Part shown: piece by piece, positions 11,360 through 21,737 of the stretch | Layout: the number at the start of each line of letters is the position of its first letter | How positions within the stretch are numbered: position 1 is the stretch's first letter | Assembly: GCF_032884065.1 (NCBI RefSeq) | Contig: NC_088868.1 | Span: 3,033,043-3,097,042, forward strand | Direction: 5' to 3' | Origin: Artemia franciscana | Taxonomy: Eukaryota > Arthropoda > Branchiopoda > Anostraca > Artemiidae | Length of the DNA stretch: 64,000 bases | Notes under the pieces: model-generated | Database searches by the model: none | Seen by the model: only the letters and a program-made list of their open reading frames with translations | Told to the model about the DNA's origin: nothing | Position numbers and translations under genes: made by a program

Positions 11360-12715
11360 AAACTCCTCCAAAGAGAGCAGATCCAGTAAGGTTATCTCAA
11401 TCACGTATCGAAGACATTTGCTTATTCTACCCACCAAATTTCATCCCGATATCTCCACTCTAAGCGTTTTCCAAGATTTCCGGTTTTCCCCTCCAATTCC
11501 CACTGATGTCAACAGATATGGTCAGGATTTGAAATAAGAGCTTTGAGACATGATTTCCTTCTAAATTTCAAATTTCATTAAGATTCGGTCACCCTTTCTT
11601 AAGTTAAAAATACTTAAATTTTTCTAATTTTTCCAAATAAACACCCCCAAGCTCCCCCAGAGAGAATGGACCCGTTCCATCTATGCCAATCGCGTATCTA
11701 TAACTTTTTCTTATTCTTTCCATCAAGTTTCATCCCGATCTCTCCACTCTAAGCGTTTTCCAAGATTTCCAGTTTCCAAGATTTCTGTTTCTCCCTCTCC
11801 AACCCCCTATGTCTCCAGATCCGATTTGAATTGAAAATTGAGCATCTGAGATATAAGATCCTTTTATATATCAAGTTTCATTAAGAACCTATCACCCATT
11901 CGTAAGATAAAGATACCTCAATTTTCACGTTTTCCAAGAACTCTGGTTTCCCCCTCTAAACCCCCCCCCCAATATCAATATTCTAAATATCAAATTTCAT
12001 TAAGATCTGATCACCCATTCGTATGTTACAAATATTTCATTTTTTCTAATTTTTCCGAATTACCCCCCCCCCCCTCCAAACTTCAACAAAGAGAAGACCC
12101 GGTCCTATTATATCAGTCACGTATCTTGGACTTGTTTTTATTCTTCCCACCAAGTTTTATCCTGATGTCTCCGTTTTAAGTGTTTTCCAAGATTTCTGGT
12201 CCCCCCCCCCAACTTCCCCTCCCATTGACACTGGATCCGGTCGGGATTTAAAACGAGAGATCTGAGTTACGAGGTGCTTCTAGTAATAAAATTTGATTAA
12301 GATCCCATTACACCTTCGTAAGTTAAAAATACCTCATTTTTCCTATTTTTTCAGAATTAACCCCCCCCCCCCAACTCCCCCAAATAGAGCGGTTCTGTTC
12401 CGGTTATGTCAATCACGTATCTAAGACTTCTGCTGATTTTCCATACCAAGTTTCATCCCGATCCCTCCACTAAGATTTCAGGTTATCCCCTTCAACTCCC
12501 CCCAATGTCACCGGATCTGGTCGGGATTTAAAATAAAAGCTCTGGGACACGATATCCTTCCACGATTATCCTTCCTTAATGAAATTTATCAAATTTCATT
12601 AAGATCCAATTACCCGTTCGTAAGTTAAAAATACTTAATTTTTTCTTCTTTTTTTTAATTAACCGGTCCCCACTCCCCCCCCCCCAGATCGTCAAATCGG
12701 GAAAAAGACTATTTC
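11360..12715 (+). repeat. Satellite-like tandem array, about 290-bp unit with C-tracts
   Basis: The anchor 'tttcatcccgat' (or a one-change variant) recurs at 11439, 11728, 12156 and 12451, giving periods of about 289, 428 and 295; the long middle unit carries an internal partial duplication. Each unit holds 'gtttcatcc..ctctaagcgttttccaagattt', 'ccggtcgggatttaaaa', 'caaatttcattaagatc', 'cccattcgtaagttaaaaat' and a 7-13 base C-run. Units differ substantially, so the array is old. A single unit reappears at 36.64-36.93 kb. Confidence 0.85.
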
Positions 12716-12839
12716 TAATATATCCCATAGCCATACCCCCTCTAGATCCTGCGGCATGATATACAGGAAACATAATCAAACAAATCTACAAGCCAAAAAT
12801 TTGGGTGATTGATTTGAGATCTCATATAGACATCTATAG

Positions 12840-13640
12840 TGGTAAAACATTAACTGATTATAGTTTGACTATTTCTCTCAAATCTACTTTTTAAAACTGT
12901 AAAATCTTTAGCGTAAAGAGCAGTGTGTTGAGGAGGGAATACTTTTTCCCTCATATAAGTACCAAATTTTGAGATAGCCATTTTATTCAGCATAGTTGAA
13001 AGGCAGAATTTGTATGCCTTTAGGGATAACACGACCCACAATAGCCCCTGGGGAAGGGTCTACGCTATAAGATTTGCCAATTGTTCACGTACGGTATTTG
13101 TTATTGGGAAGTATGCATACATTTTCGGGTAAGGGGCGAATTTTCTCCAGAGGATTTTTCCACATGGAGAATGTTCCATAGGGAGGGAAGTTTCCAGGCG
13201 GTGAATTTTATACTGGGAAATTTGCCATAATTCCAATGCGAAATTCTTCTTATGTCTTGCTTTCACTTTGTCGACTCATTTTTACACGAAGAGATGTTAA
13301 TGGTAATTGTTTGGGGTAAATTTTCACCAGTTTTGAATTGTCTAAGGAATATGTCCATGGGGAGGATTTTTCCGTAGAGGTGGAGCCAGACTTCCTGGCA
13401 TTATTTTAATAAAAAATCAGAAATTAAATAAGGAAATAAGTTTTTTCAACTGAAAGTATGGAGCAACATTAAAATTTAAAACGAACAGAAATAATTAGGT
13501 ATTTTAAGGGGGTAGCCCCCTCCTAAGCACCAAGCTCTATATACTAAAGTGTATATTTGGTCCCAATTCTTTCGAAACGATTCCTGAAACACAAGGTTCT
13601 TTAATTAGAACAGTAAGAAGCTGTTTTAAAAGTACTCGAA
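12840..13640 (+). repeat. Repeat B followed by a P arm
   Basis: 12960-13435 is repeat B; its close inverted copy is 58610-59050. 13440-13640 is a P arm (ttttttcaactgaaagtatgg, aaaacgaacagaaataatta) plus the 'acacaaggttctttaattagaac' spacer. 12840-12960 looks like the second half of another P element (tttagcgtaaagagcagtg, gaggaggga). The intact order is B, 'cctggcattatt', P. Confidence 0.75.
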
Positions 13641-13880
13641 AACTTTAGTGTAAACAACGCTGTAAAAACATCTTTTTTAAAAACATCTTGTCAAATCTTT
13701 CCACTTTGACTGACTCATTCAAAATGTGTGAATCAACATGATTGATCACAGCAATAAATGAATTTATTGCCAGGAACTGAATAAAAAAGGCAAGAATCCG
13801 ACGCACAACTGTCTTCATACACCAAGCATGTCTAACCTGTTTATTTGTATCAATAAAAAATTGAAAGCGTGCTTCCACAA
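13640..13880 (-). pseudogene. Coding-like repeat fragment, shared with 57.24 kb
   Basis: The minus strand stays open for 77 codons and includes MKTVVRRILAFFIQ and [13 protein letters not shown] plus-strand relative at 57244-57360 reads [14 protein letters not shown] and [12 protein letters not shown]. No family was recognised. Over the aligned part I count about 4 silent and 7 replacement differences plus one codon deletion, which is little evidence for selection. It is probably a relic of a transposon ORF. Both copies lie next to long (AT)n tracts. Confidence 0.45.
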
Positions 13881-14109
13881 TAGAGAATACCTTTCAAGGC
13901 GAGTCTATTAACTTTTCCCCTGCAAATTCTAAAATCTGGAAATCTGGAAAATCATGTTATTGCCAATGGTGCTAATCACGTATTGTAAAATTTCACTAGG
14001 GTGCTCGGGAGCTTTTAAATCAGCTAAAAAACTGTGAGATTTTTAAATGGCAATTCCCGCATCTGCCTAATGGCACTTGGAGGCCTTTTAAATGAACTTG
14101 GCTGATTCA

Positions 14110-14291
<182 letters not shown>

Positions 14292-14599
14292 TCTGTTGAA
14301 TCTTTTCAAGATACGAAAAACAATGCCCCTTATATCCAGAGAAAAATTGACAAAAAAAAATTTTCCTCTTTTTTACGGTTGTACTAACCCCTTTTCAAGA
14401 TCACAATATTTTTTTTATATTATGGCCCATAAGATATGGCCCAAAATATACGTATGTTTTTTAAAATATCTTTATCGTTTTCATAAAATGACGGTGCATT
14501 CCTTTGCCCTTTTTTATATATGGAAAAATTTATAAGCCTTGTATATGTTATTCCGCTTTTGTTTTTGCTTCGATTAAAAATTTGGCCCAGGCTAGCTTT

Positions 14600-16150
14600 C
14601 GAGTTATCTTAAAATAAATTTTATCTTACTGTTTGCATTTGATGGCGTTTGCATTTGCTTAAAATTTCTTTTTAGTAAAAGGAAAAATGTTTAATATTTG
14701 AAAATTTGAACCGTAAGCAAAGTTACATTATTCAGCTGTAACTAATCGACTACCTGTAAATCAGGATATACGTAATAAAATATTAAAATTGTTATTAATG
14801 TAACAAACTTAGTTTATGTCTCCTTTAAACTTCTATCAGCAAAACGAAATTTCTTTTACCAAATGTACAATTTTCCTGACTGAATGACAAAAAGCAATTT
14901 CAAACGAACTATTATACCAATTGTCTTATAATTTAGTTTTATTGGGCGGCGTTTGAGATTTCTATCCATTAGAGAGGGGTCTTAAAATCAAATAGCGTCA
15001 ATCAAATCAAGGATAAATGATAAATTCGCCTTTTACCGATAGCTAGGAATTAACTCAAGGGTAGTTAATGCGAATTTCGCTACCCTTAAATGTATTCATA
15101 AATATGAATTCATCTCTGTCAGAAAAATTATATATTTGTTGATTACCCATCACACCATAATGTGTAGTCTCTCCCTAGTCCCCAGTATTAATCCAAAAGA
15201 GAAAACTCTTTAAGAGAAAAAATAGCACTGAACGATATTAACTACTGCAAATAATATGGTAAAATAAAAATAGATAATTGTCAGTCAACCGCAATTAATT
15301 CAGTTTCAGATTTCAATCAAGTTTCCAAAATAGCTCATCCAAGAAACCCAATATTCCTCAACCCGTTATCGAGGAAATAATAAAAATTTATTTTCCCGAT
15401 CTATGTCTACTACCTTATATTTTGCTTTGTCATTAGCCATTGGTATCAAATTGAGTGTCGCTGAGTCTCTTCTTTTCTCTTAAATAACATTCTGTAGCCA
15501 TTTTCAATTTCTAATAAGTTTCTATACAAATTGTTCTTCTTTTTTTGAAGTTGTTCTTCTTTTTTTGAAGTTGCTCTTCTTTCATATTACGGTGGGGAGT
15601 TTTTACGCCTGAAAAAGCACATAATTTATGGTAAGTAAACAGTCACATTTTACTATCGTGCTTACCGTGCTTCGGTATGGCGATCAGCGAATCAGTTTCT
15701 TTTTAAAAGATGAACTAATAATACCCAAGAAGAATGAATCCCAAGAAGGTAGGCAGGAGACATGGGCATTCAATCCAAAACTCTAGCTTTTTTCTTTTTT
15801 CACTAAGTGTTTCGCAACTTAACGAAAAACTCGAAACAAAACTTGAAAAATACACCTAAACAAAAAATCGTACTAAATTGAAGTACTAAAAACAAAACGA
15901 ATATTAAAATGGACCTCATTGACAGGTATCCAGTTGCTTTAAGTAAAGAAAGTAAGCAAGAAGACATGTTTGCCACAACCTAAGCCGTTACAAGATATTA
16001 AAGGCCTAATGTAGTGTTGCATAAAGATACTATGGAGAGGATTATTCGGGGCATACAAACAAATATTAGCCTAATTACGGGTCAAATAAAAATTCCTAGA
16101 AACTGCTCCACCGTCCTTAATAATTATGCTACCTGGGTAAGTAACGCTGT
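14600..16150 (+). repeat. Segmental duplicate, copy 1
   Basis: Matches 17590-18620 and then 19330-19920 in order: gcatttgatggcgtttgcatttgc, gaaccgtaagcaaagttac, taatgtaacaaacttag, gcctgaaaaagcacataattta, tatggcgatcagcgaatca, ggtatccagttgcttt. Copy 1 lacks the LINE fragment and the MITE that interrupt copy 2, so it shows the uninterrupted state. A short direct duplication, ttgttcttctttttttgaag, occurs twice at about 15532-15572. No ORF is conserved along it. Confidence 0.8.
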
Positions 16151-16169
16151 TTTATTGACTTGAGTTTTC

Positions 16170-16262
16170 TTAAAAATAATTTTTTTTAAGAAAGCAACCC
16201 CGTTGAACTCCTGATTTAATATGAAACCAGCTTCTGACCTCATATTCTATCTTGACCGCAGC
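16170..16262 (-). pseudogene. LINE 1-family RT fragment
   Basis: The minus strand reads NIAAVKIEYEVRSWFHIKSG then VQRGC. This corresponds to the LINE 1 block around SSWFCIKSGVKQGG (5836-5880), a conserved reverse-transcriptase region (block 4/B). It is about 30 codons only, wedged between copy 1 of the duplicate and the start of a repeat A. Confidence 0.7.
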
Positions 16263-17130
16263 AATGTTATCAAACAGTTCATGGTAACGAACTATAGTAC
16301 GGAGGGACACGGCTAAATAGTAACCAAAACTGTAAAAACGGAATTTTAATACCAATAGATGGGCCTACATCAACTGAACTTGACTTTTATGCTGACTTTA
16401 AATATATAAGTTTCATCCAAATAAATCCTACCCAACAAAAGTTACGAGCCTTAGAAAAAGTCATACAATCTTAATTGAAAGCACACAATCAGATTCAGCA
16501 TATCAGAGAACCCTACTGTAGAGGATTCAAGCTCCTATCTGCAAAAATGTGGAATTTATGTGGAATTGTATTTTTTACCATAAAAATCACTGTGTTTATG
16601 CTATTTGCTTCTTTTTTTTCTCCCAGGGGTGATCCTGTCGACCCATTTTTCAAAGAATGTTGCGAAAGAGCTCATTCTAACAGAGTTTAAAAGTTCTAGC
16701 GCCCTTTTAAGTGACAACAAAAATGAAGGAAAACCAGCTCCCTCCCGCGCTTATTTCATCAGGGGAGGGGGATACGAGGGAGGATCTCTCCATAAAGGAA
16801 TTTATCATGAGAGAAGAGAATTTCCATGAAGGGAGCACTGGATTTTCTGGAATTACTTTGAAAAAAAAACAATCAGAAATTAAACTGAAAAAAAAGTTTT
16901 TTCAACTGAAAGTAAGAAACAACATTAAAACTTAAAACAAACATAAATTGTTAGGCATAAAAGGGGGTTGGTCCCCTCCTAAATACCTCACTCTTTACGC
17001 TAAAGTATTTTCAGTAATTTCAAAAGAGCTATTTATTCTAATTAAACGGCCTTTGTGATTCAGGGGTCATTCTCAAGGAATTGGAACAAAACTCGAAATC
17101 TAGTGTAAAGAGCGAGGTATTGACAATTTT
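16262..17130 (+). repeat. Repeat A with its P arm, internally shortened
   Basis: The start hairpin is present (tcaaacagttcatggtaacgaact). The order is as in other A copies, but much of the central G-rich section is missing. From 16895 a P arm follows (tttttcaactgaaagtaag), then ctctttacgctaaagt and the inner spacer 'gattcaggggtcattct' to about 17128. Confidence 0.8.
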
Positions 17131-17139
17131 AACTGCAAG

Positions 17140-17584
17140 TAAAGTTACATTATTCTGCTCTAGCTGATCGACTATCGATAAAAGAACAAATCCGCTCTCA
17201 AATTGTAAAATTTTTAATAATGTAACAAACTTAGCTTATGCTATGATGTTGCGAATGGGAAATTGTTGGGAAACAAGTTTCCCAACAGACACCAAAGAAC
17301 AAACAAAAATCATAAAACCCGTTTTTCAATCAACAAAAAATGTATGATCATCTTGAGATCTCTTTTTACTTATTTGCAAGGCCAGATGAAGGGGCTTATC
17401 GGGTCTGAATCCTGGTACTACTCGTACAAAAGCAACTAGTATAATTTTAGACAAATTTTTGATGCGTTTTGAAAAGCCGTTTTACCCCCCCCCCCCCTAA
17501 AAAAATCCTGGAGTCATTTCTTATTTTATTTTTATTTTTTTAATTTAAATGACTTGGATTGGATTTTCTAGACAACTTTTTAGA
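17140..17584. other. Short third copy of the duplicate's start plus a perfect hairpin
   Basis: 17140-17245 repeats the 'aagtaaagttacattattc...taatgtaacaaacttag' portion found at 14.72 and 17.70 kb. A perfect 11-bp inverted repeat with a 2-base loop (TGTTGGGAAAC, then AA, then its complement) lies at 17264-17287. A C-run lies near 17485. No gene was recognised. Confidence 0.6.
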
Positions 17585-18839
17585 AAAGTTTTAAAATAAA
17601 TTTTATCGTACCGTTTACATTTGATGGCGTTTGCATTTGCTTAAATGTTCTTTTTAGTAAAAGGGAAATTTTAATAGTTGAAAATTTGAACCGTAAGCAA
17701 AGTTACATTATTCAGCTCTAACTTATGGACTATCAAATTTTAAAATTGCCACTAATGTAACAAACTTAGTTTTTGTCCCCTTTCAATTCCCCTTCTTAAA
17801 ATTCTCCTTTAAATTTCTAACCGCAAAACGAAATTCCTTTTATTGAATATACAATTTTACTGACTGAAAGACAAAGAGCGAGTTCACATAAACGATTACG
17901 CTAGTAATTGCCAATTCGCAAGAACTATTATACTAGTTGCTTTACATTTTAGTTTTAATGGGCACCTTTTGAGATTTCTATCCGTTAGACAGAGGGGGTC
18001 TTTAAATCACATAGCATCAGTTAACTCAAGGATAAACGGTGAATTCGCCCTTTATCGATATTAGAATTAAACTCAAGAATAGTTTGCGCAAATTTACCCT
18101 GAGTCTCTAAGTAAGAAAAATTTCCTTATTAAAAAATTATAAATAAGAAATATTTGTTAAACACCTGTCACGCCGATATCGGTAGTCTCTGCCTAGTCCC
18201 TAGCATAAATCCAGAAAAAAAAACTCTTTAAAGGGAGAATAGCACAGAACGATGCTAACTGCTCTACATAACATGGTAAAATAGAAATAAATAATTGCCA
18301 GTCAAAAACATTTAATTCAGCCTTCAATCAAATTTCCAAAAAACTTCATCCCCGTGCTTATATCCAAGAGACCCAATATTCCTCAGCCGTTATCCGAGAA
18401 ATTATACAAATGTATTTTACAGATTAATGTCTACTACCTTGTATCCAATTTCGTCATTAGCCATTGGTATCAACTTGGGTTTTTTTGAGTCTCCTCTTCT
18501 CTCCTAAATAGCATCCAACTGCAAGGTATTATAGACATTGTTCTTCATTATTTTATGTTGCGCTTCTTTTGTATTACGGTGAGAATTCTGCGCCTGAAAA
18601 AGTACATAATTTATGTGAAGAAAATGTTGGTTAAAATAGGAATAGATGCTATCTTAGCCTAAGTAAATTACATATAGCAACAGAAAACAGTGATATTTAC
18701 AGACCGCTGCAATTCAGTATGTATAAAAATCTAGTAATATAAAATATAGTATTTTGTCACAAAACAACACTAAAGTTAAAAGGATATTCACATGATGGTA
18801 ACCCTATAAGCAGCTAGCCTTATAGATTAGGTTTTTGTA

Positions 18840-19145
18840 AACCAAAAACTGGGAGGATCAGTACAAGATGCTAGGATATATAGGAGTGTTGTTATTAATA
18901 TTAAAGTAATGATCGCGATCGTAGAGTTTATAGGGTTAATTTAAAGCTATGTTTAGAAGGGTAACAAGTTCCAGGAGGCTATTACGTTGGTGGACTCCAG
19001 GATGAGAATTAGAACTAAAATTTTCAGAACCAGTTGAATGACAGACTGGGGAGTTTCAAATTTAACAATATAGAAGATGGATTGAACAATTTTAAAATAA
19101 TAATTTGTGAAGTTGCTTATCGTGCCTTAGGGAAGATTAAATTTA
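18840..19145 (+). pseudogene. LINE 1-family fragment, endonuclease-RT linker
   Basis: Translated with frameshifts, this reads GGSVQDARIYRSVVINIKV and then a linker (VNLKLCLEG; FKFNNIEDGLNNFKIIICEV-like). LINE 1 has the matching 'gtatataggagtgct' at 4985 but lacks what follows. This piece is thus from the part of the element that LINE 1 has lost. It has neither endonuclease nor RT active sites and is decayed. Confidence 0.6.
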
Positions 19146-19149
19146 AAAA

Positions 19150-19330
19150 AGAACAAGTTTTTTCAACCTAAAGTAGGGAGCAACATTAAACATTAAAATG
19201 AACAGAAATTATTACGTATTTGAAGGGGGTTGACTCCTTTTTAACACTTCAATCTTCAGGCTAATGTTTTTAGCACTTTTAAAAAGCTCCTTATTGTTTT
19301 AAGTAAATGACCCTCCAACATCTTTAACAC
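19150..19330 (+). repeat. Foldback P arm
   Basis: Begins with a tttttcaacctaaagtaggg-type start, then aaaatgaacagaaattatt, a ggggttgactcc block, and the 'ctaatgtttttagcac' stem. It ends where the duplicated segment resumes. Single arm, no partner. Confidence 0.65.
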
Positions 19331-19430
19331 CGTGCTTGCCTCATAACATTGTGCTTTGGTATGGCGATTAGCGAATCATTTTTAAACAGATGAAACACGA
19401 TTCCAAAATGGTGAATGGGAGACATGGACT

Positions 19431-19569
19431 GGCACGTACGTAGGGGATGCACCCCCAACCCAAAATCCCACGATTTGTTTTACTTTCACATAATTTCCTG
19501 ATACCTCTCACAGAATAAGGGATTTGAAGGATTTGTGTCCCCCCCCGAAAAAATTCCTGCGTACGTGCC
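19431..19569. mobile_element. 139-bp MITE with GGCACGTACG termini
   Basis: Terminal inverted repeats GGCACGTACGTAGG (19431-19444) and CCTGCGTACGTGCC (19556-19569) match at 13 of 14 positions. The five bases tggac flank both sides (19425-19429 and 19570-19574), a likely target-site duplication. Copy 1 of the surrounding duplicate has no such insert ('gagacatgggcattcaatcc' near 15755). A C-run lies just inside the right end. It is non-coding and the superfamily is unassigned. Confidence 0.75.
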
Positions 19570-20334
19570 TGGACAGGAAAATTCAATCCCACCACCGCTT
19601 CAAGGGCAAAAAACAAAGTTTTTTCATTGTTGGACAATTCACCACTAAGACTGTTTCGCAACGAAAAACTCGAACAGAACTTGAAAAACATCTAACCGAG
19701 AAATCGAACAAAATTAAAGTACTAAAAACGAAACGAAAATTAAAATGGGCAAAATTAACCACAGGGTATCCAGTTGCTTTGAAACTGTAGGGTACAAAAA
19801 GTAAGCAAGAAGACATAATTCAGTGTTTTATATAGAAACTATTGAGAGGATTATCCGGGCAGAAAAATAAATAGTAGCCTAATTAGTGATCAAATAAAAA
19901 TTTCTAGAAACAGCGGAAATGGGGACTGAAGATTTGTCCTAGCGTCAAAAAATATCACTAGTTCCATCTAGCGTTTGACAGATCTTGTCGCTATTGTTTT
20001 ATTTCTTTAACTTAGCAAATTTGCTAGTTTCAGAAACAGAGATCCAGTGCTTATTACTATGGTAATAATGCCTTACAATTACACCAAAAGAATTGAAGAA
20101 ACGTCAAATACCAAGCCAGGCCTTGGTCACTTTTTCTTCGACAATAACACAAAATTTAACTGTTTGAAGTCACCAATATCTCATCGTGATTTTCTTCATT
20201 TAGAATTATGCAAACATCACGTTTTATAGTATAGGAAACAAACAAAAACAGAAAAAAACAATTATACAGTTAGATTACCCATCAGATACATTTACATAAT
20301 TTGATAATCTCTGCTGTGACAGTTACACACTACT

Positions 20335-21540
20335 GAAACTGACTGAGACCCCCCCTGAAAGGCCGACACGTAGTTCCTAACTATATGCAAAATGAATTTA
20401 CCGATATATCTTGCTGAAAACAAATAGCTGGCAGAGACTTTGTGTGTGCTTTTAGACGAAAGACATGTTAGAAGACCGAACTTTATATAAAACTACCACT
20501 CAACTGAAAACTAAGATTTATTAGAGAATTGACATCTAAAAATACTTATTAGAGAATTCCATAAACAAAGTAACTTTCAAAATCTAAGGGAAGAAGCAAA
20601 AAATATAGGGGGATATCCCCCCTCACTTTGATTGTGTTCCAAAAGAAATATGACTTTAACATGTCTTAAAGTCATTGTTTATGCTTATACCATCTGGAAG
20701 CAAAATTCATCGTACCTTTTGCATAAATATCTGTTAATGATCAATATAAAATATGTCACTCACATCGAGAGTTAACTGCTAGAAAAAGAAATTTCACACT
20801 CACCGGGGAATGTCCGACATACTTTTTCTCCTTGGTTTTATTCAGCGTCTGAAAAGCTTCTTTGCATTTAAATTTGTTTTCAATTTAGTTTCTGTTTGCA
20901 TTTTATTGTCAAAGTTCTATTATTAATTAACTTAATGAACTCTTTGACTTATTTAAGTTTCATCTTAATTGATATATCCACAGCATCAGGTTTGCTCTAA
21001 TGCATGAACAATTTTCTGATACATCTTCCTGAATGATCTAAGAACCTTAGAACACCCGTGTCGTGGTAACAAAAACTAACTGTAGGTAAGGAGCACCCTG
21101 AGAAAATATTAACCGAAAATGATAGAAAAGTTTTATCGAAAAACATAGGCATCAAGACAATCTATTTTAAGGTGTATTGCCAGATTTAAGCTGACACATA
21201 AAAGCTATAAGTCTAAGAATCTTTGCCTCAAGGGCCGTATCCAACATTTTAAATACATTTTTTTTTTGGGGGGGGGAGGGGGCTATATAGAGGGTGAGGG
21301 TAAATTTCTTGGGGAGGGAAGGGCTAGGGTATTCTCCGTGACTTAAGGTGGTGTTTTCACCTTTCTTTCGAAAATCAAGGGAATTAGGGAAGGTATTTTC
21401 CAGTTTGTCGCAAGAGGATGGATAAACACCGCTTCCCCACCATCTTGAATTAGTAAAAACAGTAAAGTAAGATCTCACTTTTTGAACTGAATCAGTGGCA
21501 ACTTAAGCTTTTAAAAAAGTACTATAATTGTAAAAGTATT
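20335..21540. other. AT-rich, fragments of repeats only
   Basis: 21055-21120 looks like a decayed repeat A start (gtcgtggtaac, ctgtaggtaaggagc). 21220-21300 has ctcaagggccgtatcc followed by a T-run and G-run; this is an end sequence resembling the one at 61290-61345. The minus-strand 103-codon ORF over this stretch depends on the G-run and is not credible. No gene was recognised. Confidence 0.5.
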
Positions 21541-21544
21541 ACCT

Positions 21545-21735
21545 TAAAAACCGATGAACAAAAATAAAACTCATAACTTTTTTCCAAAGAGTAACATAAT
21601 GTCACATGGCCACTCCTGTGGATAAAACAGAAAATAACGCAGGAAAATGGCAATGTTTTGAGTATTTTTTGATGAGTTGAGCAATGCTAAACATCAGATA
21701 TACACTCCAAACGCTATGACTGACCGATAAGAATC
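21545..21735 (-). repeat. Inverted copy of the 1.4-1.58 kb repeat
   Basis: Contains gtcacatggccactcctgtg, gagtattttttgatgag and actgaccgataagaatc. These are complements of words at 1385-1580. It abuts a complete repeat A. Confidence 0.6.
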
Positions 21736-21737
21736 AA

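Larger units (their letters stand above)
17585..20335 (+). repeat. Segmental duplicate, copy 2, with nested insertions
   Basis: 17590-18620 and 19330-19920 match copy 1. Between them, 18640-19330 is extra (LINE fragment and P arm), and 19431-19569 is an extra MITE. 19840-20335 continues into a block that recurs inverted at 63380-63850. The two 60-70 codon ORFs at 20047-20229 and on the minus strand at 63476-63685 correspond to each other, but their differences are mostly amino-acid changing, so they are not scored as genes. Confidence 0.75.

Noticed and set aside
20047..20229. Small ORF 'conserved' with the minus-strand ORF 63476-63685
   Set aside because: Aligning codons by eye gives about 3 silent against about 17 replacement differences. 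That is what neutral drift of a repeated DNA gives, not a selected protein.
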